The notes beneath the pieces are model-generated. The model did no database searches. It saw nothing but the letters and a program-made list of their open reading frames with translations, and had not been told where the DNA came from. A DNA stretch of 64,000 bases from Muribaculaceae bacterium (GTDB lineage Bacteria > Bacteroidota > Bacteroidia > Bacteroidales > Muribaculaceae): positions 1 to 64,000 of the forward strand of contig JAEDFO010000004.1 in NCBI GenBank assembly GCA_016292745.1, written 5' to 3'. The translations under genes and the position numbers were made by a program. Of this stretch, positions 25,167 to 34,745 are shown in pieces; positions within the stretch are counted from its first letter, which is position 1, and each line of letters opens with the position of its first letter.

Positions 25167-25985
25167 TTATTTGTCGGCGCGATAAGCATCGACAGCAGTT
25201 TTCACCGATCCATGAAGCAAAAGCAGACGGCGGGCCTCGTCGTATGGCAATCCGAGTTCCTCGACAATCATCCGAGTGCCGCGGTCGACGAGTTTGGCGT
25301 TCGACAGCTGCATATTCACCATCTTGTTACCCTTCACGCGTCCCATCTTTATCATGGTAGCGGTGGTAATCATGTTGCAAATCATCTTTTGCCCAGTGCC
25401 CGATTTCATTCGCGAGCTGCCTGTAACGTATTCCGGGCCAACAATCATCTCGATGCCGATTTCGGCCTCCTGCGATATAGGAGCATCAGGATTGCTTGTA
25501 ATGGCAGCAGTGAGACAACCAAACTTGCGTGCATCGCGCAAAGCGCCGATAACGTAAGGCGTGGTTCCCGATGCTGCAATGCCGATAACGGTATCGAGCG
25601 GAGTGATGTTGAATTTTTCCAGGTCTTTCCAACCTTGCAGAGTATCGTCCTCGGCATTTTCAACCGGATTGCGAAGAGCCACGTCGCCTCCGGCAATCAG
25701 GCCGATAACCCACGACGGGTCCATGCCGAAAGTGGGAGGAATCTCCGAGGCATCGAGCACACCAAGACGGCCTGAAGTGCCGGCTCCCATATAGAAAATG
25801 CGTCCACCCTTTTTCATACGGGCCACAATCTGGGTTACCAGTTTGTCGATTTGCGGGATAGCCAAAGCCACAGCGTCGGCCACCTTATGGTCCTCCTGAT
25901 TGATTTCAGTGAGGATTTCCAGGACAGATTTTTTCTCGAGGTCGTTATACAACGACGATTTCTCGGTTATTCGTTCAAACGACAT
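25167..25985 (-). CDS. murQ: N-acetylmuramic acid 6-phosphate etherase
   Basis: The 272-residue enzyme cleaves the D-lactyl ether of MurNAc 6-phosphate to give GlcNAc 6-phosphate and D-lactate. It has a SIS domain with FYMGAGTSGRLGVLDASE, IPPTFG and IGIAASGTTPYVIGAL, plus the C-terminal helical part with NAKLVDRGTRM. It is complete. It lies 17 nt downstream of the amino-sugar kinase gene, the order used in MurNAc salvage (kinase then etherase). Confidence 0.95.
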   Translation of the reverse strand: MSFERITEKSSLYNDLEKKSVLEILTEINQEDHKVADAVALAIPQIDKLVTQIVARMKKGGRIFYMGAGTSGRLGVLDASEIPPTFGMDPSWVIGLIAGGDVALRNPVENAEDDTLQGWKDLEKFNITPLDTVIGIAASGTTPYVIGALRDARKFGCLTAAITSNPDAPISQEAEIGIEMIVGPEYVTGSSRMKSGTGQKMICNMITTATMIKMGRVKGNKMVNMQLSNAKLVDRGTRMIVEELGLPYDEARRLLLLHGSVKTAVDAYRADK

Positions 25986-26002
25986 AACAATATATTTAGT
26001 TA

Positions 26003-26839
26003 TTATTTAGAATGATACTTAATCAAGCCATCCATCGGGCTCTTCAGCACAGTTCCTATCTTTATATCGAATGCAGCTGCAGCTTCCTCGAGCACATTGC
26101 GATAATAAATGGCAATAGAGCCAACGAAGTTAACGGGAAGAGTCTTATACATAGGATAGTTGCTGACATTCCTTACGAAGAATGCCTTGAAAGCATTGAG
26201 CACGAGACGATGAATAGATGGCTCCTCGATATTCTGGATAAGGAACGGCGACAGAGAGGCGAGGAAACGGTTGGCAGCCGGTTCCTTATACACGCGCTTG
26301 ATGATTGTAAGGCGATCGAGGCCAAATTGGGTGAGGAACTTCTCGCACAACGGCTCTGGAAGCTGTTTCTTGAGCACATCACCCACCAGAAGCTTACCCA
26401 ATACAGCGCCACTACCCTCATCGCCAAGGATATAGCCCAGAGGTGACACATTGTCAACTATTTCCTTGCCATCGTAATAGCAAGAATTAGAGCCTGTGCC
26501 CATAATGCAGGCAATACCTGGTTGGTCGGCACACAGTGCACGTGCAGCGGCAAGGAGGTCGCTTGCCACCTCTATAACTTTTGCGTCGATGTTGCGTGCA
26601 ATGGCGCGACGTACGTTGTCGCACACATCGCCCAGGCATCCGGCACCATAATAGTACACTTCATCGATAGGATATGCCGAAATGCTCGGCATAAGTTCAC
26701 GCGCAATGTTGCTGGCCATTTCGTCTTCGGTCAGCAACATGGCATTCATTCCACAAGTGGCAACTCTTGCCACCACACGGTCTTTGTCTAACACACACCA
26801 ATCAATCTTGGTGGAACCACAATCAGCTATTAAAATCAT
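26003..26839 (-). CDS. BadF/BadG-type N-acetylmuramic acid/N-acetylglucosamine kinase
   Basis: The 278-residue protein has the ASKHA kinase fold: phosphate-1 loop ADCGSTKIDW, MGTGSNSCYYDG and LGDEGSGAVLGK. The length and motifs match the GlcNAc kinase/MurK group. Its position before murQ and after a MurT/NagX-like membrane protein argues for phosphorylating imported MurNAc (MurK role). It overlaps the upstream gene by 4 nt (ATGA), which couples translation. A paralogue of the same length is encoded at 40397-41233. Confidence 0.85.
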   Translation of the reverse strand: MILIADCGSTKIDWCVLDKDRVVARVATCGMNAMLLTEDEMASNIARELMPSISAYPIDEVYYYGAGCLGDVCDNVRRAIARNIDAKVIEVASDLLAAARALCADQPGIACIMGTGSNSCYYDGKEIVDNVSPLGYILGDEGSGAVLGKLLVGDVLKKQLPEPLCEKFLTQFGLDRLTIIKRVYKEPAANRFLASLSPFLIQNIEEPSIHRLVLNAFKAFFVRNVSNYPMYKTLPVNFVGSIAIYYRNVLEEAAAAFDIKIGTVLKSPMDGLIKYHSK

Positions 26840-28029
26840 ATCTTTATATAAATTTTCTTTTTGTACAAAATATATCCAATTGCCCAGTTAAGGCATACAA
26901 ACAGCAATGCAAAAACCAACGATGCAAGGGTGGCATCGGTGATTACCGACCCAATGACATCGTTGTAGATGAATCCTTTCAAGGTGGTGTAACTGCCCTC
27001 GGCGTTAGCAAAGCGAATGGCGCCGAGCAGTATCGACAACACTCCGGCAAGGACATATATGAACAGAGGATTAACGCCGAACGACTCGAAGAAACAGCTC
27101 CATTTCTTATAGCCCTTGATATCGATTATCCATATGAGTAAGCCCAGGAGCGTTGATGCAAGACCGCAAGTGGTGAGCACAAACGTTGGCGACCAGATTT
27201 TCTTGTTTATCGGCAACCCGTAGCTCAAAAGCAATCCGGCAAATGTGAGCACCGCACCGGCGACAAAGAGCACCACAATGCGCTTGGTGTTGTCGGTCTC
27301 GGCCATCATCTTCTTTCCCACCCAGAATCCAAGCAACACATGGACAATTGCCGGCAATGTACTGATGAATCCTTCGGGGTCAAACTCCAGACGTACCCCG
27401 TCGATGGTATCGCTGTACATATGGTTACCACCAAGCACTGCGTGGTCAATAATCGATATTATGTTGGTATCGGAGAATTCATATCCGTTGCCCAGAATCA
27501 GCACCAAGGCATACACCACAAGCATCGACACTATAATGTGCATAATGTATTTGTGGTTAACAAGCACAGCAATCAGTGCAGCCACGCCATAGCTGATGGC
27601 GAGACGTGGAAGCACTCCAAGAATGCGCAAGTTGGCAAAACTGTTGGCAGAATTGGCTATGATGGTCCACAGCGGCAATTGTTCATCGGCATTGGTTAGA
27701 CCTGAGGCTATACCGTAGCAAAATTTGCTGAACCATGCAATGCCCAAACCAATTGCGAATATTACCACGAAACGACGCAAAATCTTTATTATCACGGCCG
27801 AAGTGGGCTTGAATTCGAATTTGCGCAACGACATGAAAGTGGAAATACCCATAATAAACATGAAGAACGGAAACACGAGGTCGGTGGGTGTAAGACCATT
27901 CCAAGCTGCATGGCGAAGTGGAGCATATATGCTTCCCCAAGAGCCCGGATTGTTGACAAGTATCATGCCTGCAATGGTGATACCCCTCAGAATGTCGAGT
28001 GCCAGAAGGCGATTCGCTTGTTGCTTCAT
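26836..28029 (-). CDS. DUF5009/NagX-like multi-spanning membrane protein, possible MurNAc transporter
   Basis: The 397-residue protein has about ten to twelve hydrophobic segments. It starts with LALDILRGITIAGMILVNNP, the signature of heparan-alpha-glucosaminide N-acetyltransferase-like (HGSNAT/NagX, DUF5009) proteins, with RHAAWNGLTPTDLVFPFFMF following. In Tannerella the murTKQ operon has a membrane transporter before kinase and etherase, exactly this order. I believe MurT belongs to the same type, but an alignment is needed. The role is either MurNAc uptake or acetyl transfer. Confidence 0.7.
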   Translation of the reverse strand: MKQQANRLLALDILRGITIAGMILVNNPGSWGSIYAPLRHAAWNGLTPTDLVFPFFMFIMGISTFMSLRKFEFKPTSAVIIKILRRFVVIFAIGLGIAWFSKFCYGIASGLTNADEQLPLWTIIANSANSFANLRILGVLPRLAISYGVAALIAVLVNHKYIMHIIVSMLVVYALVLILGNGYEFSDTNIISIIDHAVLGGNHMYSDTIDGVRLEFDPEGFISTLPAIVHVLLGFWVGKKMMAETDNTKRIVVLFVAGAVLTFAGLLLSYGLPINKKIWSPTFVLTTCGLASTLLGLLIWIIDIKGYKKWSCFFESFGVNPLFIYVLAGVLSILLGAIRFANAEGSYTTLKGFIYNDVIGSVITDATLASLVFALLFVCLNWAIGYILYKKKIYIKI

Positions 28030-28056
28030 TGATTCTATATCTATTAAATTATTCGT

Positions 28057-30855
28057 TTATTTTTTAGGCTTAGTACATTCGTCAATCAGATACACGAGAC
28101 CTTGATATGGCACACCGGAATTATCCGACAAGCCAATTTCACATGTGCGGCTGTTGGAGAATCCTCGTTTTATCCCTGCCTGCTCGATTTGCGTATGCAG
28201 TTTGCGCAAAGCGTAGGCATTGAGTTCGGGATGAGTGAAACCCTTGTCGCCGGCAAACCCGCAGCACCCCACACCTTCGGGAACAAGTACGTTGGAAGAG
28301 CACCGACGAGCCATGGCAATGATTTTATTGGATATTCCCATCTTTCGCGACGAGCAGGTGATGTGCACGGCCACTGGTTCATCGGTTGGCTCGAATTCCA
28401 GTTTGTCGGCCACATGGTCGTGGATAAATTCAATAAGTTCAATGGGCTGTACTCGCTTCATAGTGCGCTGCATACGATATAGGCACGGACTTTGGTCGCA
28501 AATCACGGGATATGTTCCGTTTTCAGAAGCTGCGAGCAAGGCATCCTCGAGTTCGAGAGTCTTTCGGTCGGCAATGTCGGGCATTCCCTTGCTTTCCCAT
28601 ATCATGCCACAGCAATAATTGTCGACATTCTTGGGCAATACCACTTCGTAGCCAGCCTTACTGAGCAGTTTCACCACTGTGTCGACAAGACTGCCGCTCA
28701 CCGGCGAATTGTTCGATATGCCCATGGTCTGGTTTATACAACTTGGAAAATATACCACCTTGTTTTGTGAAATTGTGGTATTCAGTCTATGGTGATGATA
28801 TGCCTTTGGAAGCGATTGTGTCCACAGCGGAAGTCCTATCTTATGAAGCACTCGACCTGTTGCATCAACTCCTTTTGCCCCAATTACCTTGTGTGCCATC
28901 GATGCTGCTGAGAGCGCAGGACGGAGCACCGACTTAACCGCAGCAAAGTGTTCGGCGGCGAAATTGCCTATGCCATGAGCAAGAGTACCGTTAGCGCACT
29001 GCTGCTCGCGGACCACATGCATCAACTCGCCGACATTGATTTTCATCGGGCACGAAGTGCTGCAAAGTCCATCGCCGGCACATGTTGCATTTCCGAGATA
29101 TCGGAACTGGCGCTCAAGTGTCTTCAGCAGCTTGGGATTCTCACCGGTGGTACGCAAGCGTGCCATCTCACGATAAATCACGATGCGCTGACGCGAGGAA
29201 AGCGAAAAGCCGCAGCTCACGCAGTTGACCTCGCAGAAACCGCATTCAATGCACTTGTCGACGAGTTCGTTGGCAAGTGGAAGCGGCTTGAAGTTCTTTA
29301 TGTAACATTCAGGGTCGTCGTTGAATATCACGCCAGGATTGAGAATGTTCTTAGGGTCGAACAGGGACTTTACCTCCTTCATGATACCGAAAATCTCTGC
29401 GCCCCACTCTTTCTCGACAAACGGCGCCATATTGCGGCCAGTGCCATGCTCGGCTTTCAGCGAGCCATCATATTTGTCGATTACCAGGCGCTCAACCTCT
29501 TCCATCAAATGACGATAGCGGTTAACTTCGGCATCGGTGTCGAACGATTGCGCAATGATGAAGTGATAGTTTCCTTCAAGGGCATGGCCGTAGATACAGG
29601 CATCGGGATATCCATGTTCGTCGAGCATCTTCTGCAGGTCGGCAGTAGCTTCAGGAAGGTCCTCGATATGGAAAGCCACGTCTTCTATTAGCACTGTGGT
29701 GCCTGGTTTGCGCGTGCCACCTACCGAGGGGAATATACCAGAACGGATAGCCCAGTATTTCGAATATTCCTCAGGGACATCGGTGAAATGTACCGGAGAG
29801 AAGAGTTTGAACGGCTCAAGTATCGACTTGATGGCATCGATGTTGGCTTCAAGCTCCTCTTTGGTGTCGGCCTTGGTTTCGGTGAGAACAGCTGTCAGGC
29901 CGGTACCGGTTCGGTCGTCGACAGCCGACAGCGACTTCTTGTCGAGCAGTTCTGCACTGTGCACCGGACCTTTCTTCATTGCCACTACTGCTCGGCATGC
30001 CTCTTTCATATCCTCGAAATAGAGCATTGCGCTGGCCGAATGCTTGTACAAGTGGCCGGTGGCCATCGTGACCTCCGACATAAAGCCGAGCGTACCTTCC
30101 GAGCCTACCATAAGGTGGGCAATGATATCGAACGGGTCGTCGAACTGCACAAACGGCAACACATTAAGCCCGGTTACATTCTTTATCGAATATTTATACT
30201 TTATTCGGTCGGTAAGGCGCTTGTCGGCGCGAATTCGGTCGCGTATCTGCTTTATTCGCTCGATAAACCATGGCCTGTTGCTTTCGAAATTGGCGCGGCT
30301 GCGCGGATCGGCAGTGTCGAGCACCAGACCGTCCGACATAACTATGCGCATCGACAGCAATTGCTTATCGCTGTTGGCATGAGTGCCACAGTTCATGCCC
30401 GAGGCATTGTTGATAACTATGCCCCCCACCATCGCCGACTTTTTTGAAGCCGGGTCGGGGGTAAATATTCTTCCATGCGGTCGAAGGATTTCATTCACGT
30501 GCTCGCCAATGATGCCGGGCTGCAATGTTATCGATGAGGCATCGTCGGACACCTTATAGTTTTCCCAATGCTTTCCGGCAACAATGATTATGGAATCGCT
30601 TATCGATTGGCCCGATAGACTTGTGCCGGCAGCACGGAACGTTACCGGCAAATCGAATTTGCTGGCAGTGGCAAGCAATGCCGATACCTCGCCCTCCGAT
30701 TCTGAACGGATAACTATCTGGGGTATCATTCGGTAGAAACCGGCATCGGTGCCCCATGCAAGGCGACGAAGCTCGTCGGTGTAGACGCGCTCGCGTCCCA
30801 CCAGCTTTATCGCCTCGTTAAGAAACACATCATATAATCTTTTGTCCGCATTCAT
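28057..30855 (-). CDS. FAD/Fe-S oxidoreductase, D-lactate dehydrogenase type
   Basis: The 932-residue protein fuses a GlcD-like flavin half and a GlcF-like Fe-S half. Order: FAD-binding PCMH domain (about 45-250, FRAAGTSLSGQSISDS), FAD-oxidase C domain (to about 520, HALEGNYHFIIAQ and EHGTGRNMAPFVEKEWG), two ferredoxin clusters (CIECGFCEVNC and CAGDGLCSTSC), and CCG domains (CCGMIWESKG, CCGFAGDKGF). Such enzymes oxidise D-lactate or other 2-hydroxy acids and pass electrons to quinone. Next to murQ, whose product is D-lactate, the assignment fits well. The gaps to neighbours are 9 and 27 nt. Confidence 0.85.
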   Translation of the reverse strand: MNADKRLYDVFLNEAIKLVGRERVYTDELRRLAWGTDAGFYRMIPQIVIRSESEGEVSALLATASKFDLPVTFRAAGTSLSGQSISDSIIIVAGKHWENYKVSDDASSITLQPGIIGEHVNEILRPHGRIFTPDPASKKSAMVGGIVINNASGMNCGTHANSDKQLLSMRIVMSDGLVLDTADPRSRANFESNRPWFIERIKQIRDRIRADKRLTDRIKYKYSIKNVTGLNVLPFVQFDDPFDIIAHLMVGSEGTLGFMSEVTMATGHLYKHSASAMLYFEDMKEACRAVVAMKKGPVHSAELLDKKSLSAVDDRTGTGLTAVLTETKADTKEELEANIDAIKSILEPFKLFSPVHFTDVPEEYSKYWAIRSGIFPSVGGTRKPGTTVLIEDVAFHIEDLPEATADLQKMLDEHGYPDACIYGHALEGNYHFIIAQSFDTDAEVNRYRHLMEEVERLVIDKYDGSLKAEHGTGRNMAPFVEKEWGAEIFGIMKEVKSLFDPKNILNPGVIFNDDPECYIKNFKPLPLANELVDKCIECGFCEVNCVSCGFSLSSRQRIVIYREMARLRTTGENPKLLKTLERQFRYLGNATCAGDGLCSTSCPMKINVGELMHVVREQQCANGTLAHGIGNFAAEHFAAVKSVLRPALSAASMAHKVIGAKGVDATGRVLHKIGLPLWTQSLPKAYHHHRLNTTISQNKVVYFPSCINQTMGISNNSPVSGSLVDTVVKLLSKAGYEVVLPKNVDNYCCGMIWESKGMPDIADRKTLELEDALLAASENGTYPVICDQSPCLYRMQRTMKRVQPIELIEFIHDHVADKLEFEPTDEPVAVHITCSSRKMGISNKIIAMARRCSSNVLVPEGVGCCGFAGDKGFTHPELNAYALRKLHTQIEQAGIKRGFSNSRTCEIGLSDNSGVPYQGLVYLIDECTKPKK

Positions 30856-30864
30856 AACGTTCTC

Positions 30865-32103
30865 TTATCTGTATAGATAATATTTCTTCGATTTTGCAAT
30901 AAAGGCATCTGCATCCTTGTTCCAATAGTCGATGATGTCGGCCACTTGATAGCGCTTCGACATCATTTTGCGAATCTTGTCGGTACCGCACACCTTGTCG
31001 AACATATTGAAACGGTCCTTGAATGCCTCATCGAATGCCAAGTGGTCGGGATACATCTTTGCCAACACCTCGATGGCATAGAACTGGATGAGCGTGAGAT
31101 TGCAATCAACAGCATCGGTAATATACACCTGAACACCCTGAATATTAGTTCCCTTGCAGTTACCATAGAATGGCTTAACATATATCGGGCGGAAAATCAC
31201 ACCTTTCAGGTTAAGGTCGTTCATGGCCTTCGAGAACTTTTGGGCATCAATCCACTCCTGGCAGAAGAGCTGGAACGGCAAAGTGTAGCCCACGCCAATG
31301 TGCAGGTATGGAGTCTCGCCGATAATACCGGTTGCAGCATAGTAATATGAATGAACGGCCTGAGGCACATGCGGAGAAGGGAGAATCCACGGCATGCCGG
31401 TTTGTTCAAACGACATATATCGGTGCCACCCTTCCATTGGGATAACTGTGAGGTTACACTTTACACCCCCCTTGAGCATTCCTTCTTCGTTAAGATACTG
31501 TGCAAGCTCGCCCGGCGTCAGGCCGTAGAGATATGGTATGGCGTAATTGCTGACAAACGAGAAGAATCCGTCCTCCACCAGACAGCCCTCCACCTTATTT
31601 CCGCCAAGAGGATTCGGACGGTCAAGCACCATGAATTCCTTGCCGTTTTCGGCACAGGCTTCCATACACACACCCATCGAACTGATGAATGTGTAGGAGC
31701 GGCATCCGTTGTCCTGAATGTCATACACCAGCACATCTATGTCCTTCAGCATTTCGGCCGACGGTCGGCGGTTCTTTCCGTAGAGCGAATACACCTTCAC
31801 TCCAGTGGCAAAGTCAACGGAATTGTCCACCTTGTCGCCGGCATACACATCGCCGCGCACACCGTGCTCGGGGGCATACAGCGCAACCAGTTCAACATCG
31901 GCAGCCTCATGAAGAATGTCGACTGTGCTCTTGAGCTTGTTGTCGACACCGGTGGGATTGGTCAGCAATCCCACACGCTTGCCCTTCAGCTGCTCAAATC
32001 CTCCATCGCGAAGCACCTCGATACCAGGCTTTACCTGTGCCACGGCACACAAAGCCATCAGCACTGTCATCAGTATTGATAATATATAACGTTTCATACT
32101 CAT
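30865..32103 (-). CDS. namZ: DUF1343 exo-beta-N-acetylmuramidase (NamZ family)
   Basis: Starting at ATG 32103 (or 32097), 7 nt after the permease stop, gives about 412 residues with a signal peptide (SILMTVLMALCAVAQ). DUF1343 features are LLTNPTGVD, ALYAPEHGVRG (containing the acidic residue proposed as catalytic), YDIQDNGCRSYTFI, VLDRPNPLGG and GLTPGELA. NamZ proteins release MurNAc from the non-reducing end of peptidoglycan glycans. The signal peptide places it in the periplasm or outside. The longer frame to 32178 lies inside the permease gene and is rejected. Confidence 0.88.
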   Translation of the reverse strand: MSMKRYILSILMTVLMALCAVAQVKPGIEVLRDGGFEQLKGKRVGLLTNPTGVDNKLKSTVDILHEAADVELVALYAPEHGVRGDVYAGDKVDNSVDFATGVKVYSLYGKNRRPSAEMLKDIDVLVYDIQDNGCRSYTFISSMGVCMEACAENGKEFMVLDRPNPLGGNKVEGCLVEDGFFSFVSNYAIPYLYGLTPGELAQYLNEEGMLKGGVKCNLTVIPMEGWHRYMSFEQTGMPWILPSPHVPQAVHSYYYAATGIIGETPYLHIGVGYTLPFQLFCQEWIDAQKFSKAMNDLNLKGVIFRPIYVKPFYGNCKGTNIQGVQVYITDAVDCNLTLIQFYAIEVLAKMYPDHLAFDEAFKDRFNMFDKVCGTDKIRKMMSKRYQVADIIDYWNKDADAFIAKSKKYYLYR

Positions 32104-32110
32104 CACAAAA

Positions 32111-33433
32111 TCATTTGCGTCCGTAATTGGGGTCGATAACGCGGTAGACAAGGACTGTAACCACCAATGTGGCCACACAGCATGCCATTACCATCCAGAA
32201 GAAGTTAACATAGCCTATTGCCTCCTGAATGTATCCGGCAACGAAGCCAGGCAGCATCATGCTCAATGCCATGAAGGCGGTGCAGATGGCATAGTGCGAG
32301 GTCTTGAACTCTCCTTCGGAATAATACATCATATACAGCATGTATGCGGTGAAGCCGAATCCGTAGCCAAACTGCTCAATGCAAAGTGCCACAGTGATTA
32401 TTGCCACATTTGTGGGTTGGGCAATTGCAAGATACACAAATGTGAGGCACGGCAGCGTCATGCCGCCAGCCATCCACCAAAGTGCCTTCTTCAGTCCCAC
32501 GCGCGAGGCAAACACACCTCCCACAATACCACCACCAAGCAGGGCAACCACGCCAAAAGTGCCATACACAATACCTACCGTCTCGGTGGACAGCCCAAGA
32601 CCACCGGCCGTAGTGGGCTGAACGAGGAATGGCATACAGAGCTTAATAAGAAATCCTTCGGGAAGACGATAGAGAAGCATAAATGCTATTGCAAGGATAA
32701 ATCCGGGCTTCTTGACAAACGAGACAAACGAATTTGCCAGTTCTGCAAGGCCGGAAGTTGCCGAGGCATCGCCGCTGATTCTCGGCTTGTCGTCGGCCGA
32801 ACGAGGAAGCACATACAGATGGTAAAGGGTGATAAGCAAGAATACCACTGCACTCACACCCAAGGTTACTTGCCACGAGAGCGGAATGTTCTCGGTCTTA
32901 TTGGCCTCTATGAAACCTGCAATGGCAACAAGCACGCCCTGGCCAAACACCGATGCAATGCGGTAGAATGTGCTTCGCACACCAATAAACGCGGCTTGGC
33001 TGCTGGGGCTGTGGGCCAGCATGTAATAGCCGTCGGCGGCAATATCGTGAGTGGCCGAGGCAAATGCTGCTATGATGAACAGCACCAAAGTGAATGTGAA
33101 CATGCTTATCGGGGTCTGCCCTGAAGCTATAGTCTGAACATCAGGCTTTGGCAATGTTATTGTCAATATAACCATCAATGCGGTGAGAAGCACCTGCATG
33201 CTTACTATCCACCAACGCTTTGTCTTCACCACATCGACGATTGGGCCCCACAATCCTTTGAGGAACCATGGGAAATATAGCAAAGTGGTGAAAAACGACA
33301 TGTCGCCATTGGGCACACCCATCTTGGTGAACATCATCACCGAGATATTGTTAACTACAAAATAAGGTACACCTTCGGCAAAATAAAGCGTGGGCACCCA
33401 CCACCAGGGATTTTTCTGTTCTGTGTTACTCAT
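32111..33433 (-). CDS. AmpG-like muropeptide permease (MFS)
   Basis: The 440-residue protein has about 12 to 14 hydrophobic segments. It opens with PWWWVPTLYFAEGVPYFVVN, then LLYFPWFLKGLWGPIVD, a pattern typical of AmpG-like PAT/MFS permeases, and later has ASATHDIAADGYY. AmpG carries GlcNAc-anhydroMurNAc peptides across the inner membrane. The neighbours (NamZ, amidase, MurQ) support import of peptidoglycan fragments. The start overlaps the SpoIID-like gene by 8 nt. Confidence 0.85.
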   Translation of the reverse strand: MSNTEQKNPWWWVPTLYFAEGVPYFVVNNISVMMFTKMGVPNGDMSFFTTLLYFPWFLKGLWGPIVDVVKTKRWWIVSMQVLLTALMVILTITLPKPDVQTIASGQTPISMFTFTLVLFIIAAFASATHDIAADGYYMLAHSPSSQAAFIGVRSTFYRIASVFGQGVLVAIAGFIEANKTENIPLSWQVTLGVSAVVFLLITLYHLYVLPRSADDKPRISGDASATSGLAELANSFVSFVKKPGFILAIAFMLLYRLPEGFLIKLCMPFLVQPTTAGGLGLSTETVGIVYGTFGVVALLGGGIVGGVFASRVGLKKALWWMAGGMTLPCLTFVYLAIAQPTNVAIITVALCIEQFGYGFGFTAYMLYMMYYSEGEFKTSHYAICTAFMALSMMLPGFVAGYIQEAIGYVNFFWMVMACCVATLVVTVLVYRVIDPNYGRK

Positions 33434-34745
33434 GATTATAAAGTTTTTTTATTTCGGCATCAACAAAGTAATGCATAAGGATTTCTCGATAGTTGTAGCC
33501 TTTGGCTCCCATTACGGCAGCACCAATTTGGCACAGCCCCACCCCATGGCCCCATCCGGCTCCATGAAGAGTGAATCGGACATTGCCATTGTCGTCGGCA
33601 TTTCGCTCAACCACGAAAGCCGAACTGTAGAGATGCGACGGCGACAATGTACGGCGAATCTCAAGTTCTTTGCCTATGGTCATTGTGCGCTTGTCGCCAA
33701 CAATCTTCAGACGAATCAATCGGCCTGACACACCACGCTCCACCGGCACAAGGTCGATGATATTGCCGAAATCGATGCCCGAACGACGGTGCACCAGTTC
33801 CGACAGCTCGTTCTGGCTGTATTCAACTTTCCAACGATAGAAGTTGGTGGTCTCTTGGTCGTAATTGTTTAGCACCTGCGACAGAATGGTAGCGTCGGTA
33901 GTGTTGCAAAAAGCCTCAGGCGACGAGAGTATCCACTCCCTGGCATTTTCCTCGACAGTAAGGTCGGGGAAAACGTTTTCAGCAGGGCTGTCGCTCCTCG
34001 GCTCAAGATAATTGTGATGCACCGGCTCCCAGCATGCCTCAAACTGTTCGAGTACACCGCCGCAACACTTCGAGAAACGTGCATCGCAAAGCGAAGCGCC
34101 ATACATAAGCACCTCGCCGCAGGTTTCATCAACAGCCTTTCGCACCACAGGAGTGGAAGCCCGGGTAATGCCTTGATAACGCTGGCAATGGTCGTCGGCA
34201 CACACGTCGAAGTTCACATGGTCTTCGCGGTCGTACCAGCGGAGTATCTCGTCGTCGGTTACCGTGGCCGATACATATTTATCGGCCGACTGCGCCAGGC
34301 GACGTGTCTTGTCGATTTGTGCCAACAGCCAGCTGCGCGAAATCACAGCATGTGCCTTCAGCAGATTCTCGGAAGCCGTTGCGCTCATTTCCGACGAAAT
34401 CACACTCACAAGATATTCCTCAACCGAGAGAATGTTTACTGTGGTGACACATCCGTTTTCAACAATGAGATGCAGTGCACCGCGGAAACGCTGGTTTTCC
34501 TTCCGTTGCCAATGGAAATTCACGCCAATGGTAACATTATGGAGTTCGAAACTTGCCGATGACGAATCAACAGGCTCAAACAGCACATCGGCATACGATT
34601 TGCCGTTCCAGAGTATCTTGCCATCGACCACCGACGCTTCGTGACGGCCGGTTACAATGGTATCACCGCAGCGGTAATCGCCGCTGAATGCAAAAGCCAC
34701 TTGCGGCTCGCTCATTATACCAACCTTTATCAAGGGTACATTCAT
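33426..34745 (-). CDS. SpoIID/LytB-domain protein
   Basis: The 439-residue protein carries the SpoIID/LytB domain from about residue 95: ILSVEEYLVSVISSEMSATA with the key Glu, then KAHAVISRSWLL, and the C-terminal GAGWGHGVGLCQIGA. Clostridial and bacilli SpoIID are glycan-strand lytic transglycosylases acting on denuded peptidoglycan. No clear signal peptide is seen at the N-terminus, which is odd for a wall enzyme. The start is inside the end of the DUF4922 gene (4-nt overlap). Confidence 0.82.
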   Translation of the reverse strand: MNVPLIKVGIMSEPQVAFAFSGDYRCGDTIVTGRHEASVVDGKILWNGKSYADVLFEPVDSSSASFELHNVTIGVNFHWQRKENQRFRGALHLIVENGCVTTVNILSVEEYLVSVISSEMSATASENLLKAHAVISRSWLLAQIDKTRRLAQSADKYVSATVTDDEILRWYDREDHVNFDVCADDHCQRYQGITRASTPVVRKAVDETCGEVLMYGASLCDARFSKCCGGVLEQFEACWEPVHHNYLEPRSDSPAENVFPDLTVEENAREWILSSPEAFCNTTDATILSQVLNNYDQETTNFYRWKVEYSQNELSELVHRRSGIDFGNIIDLVPVERGVSGRLIRLKIVGDKRTMTIGKELEIRRTLSPSHLYSSAFVVERNADDNGNVRFTLHGAGWGHGVGLCQIGAAVMGAKGYNYREILMHYFVDAEIKKLYNHE

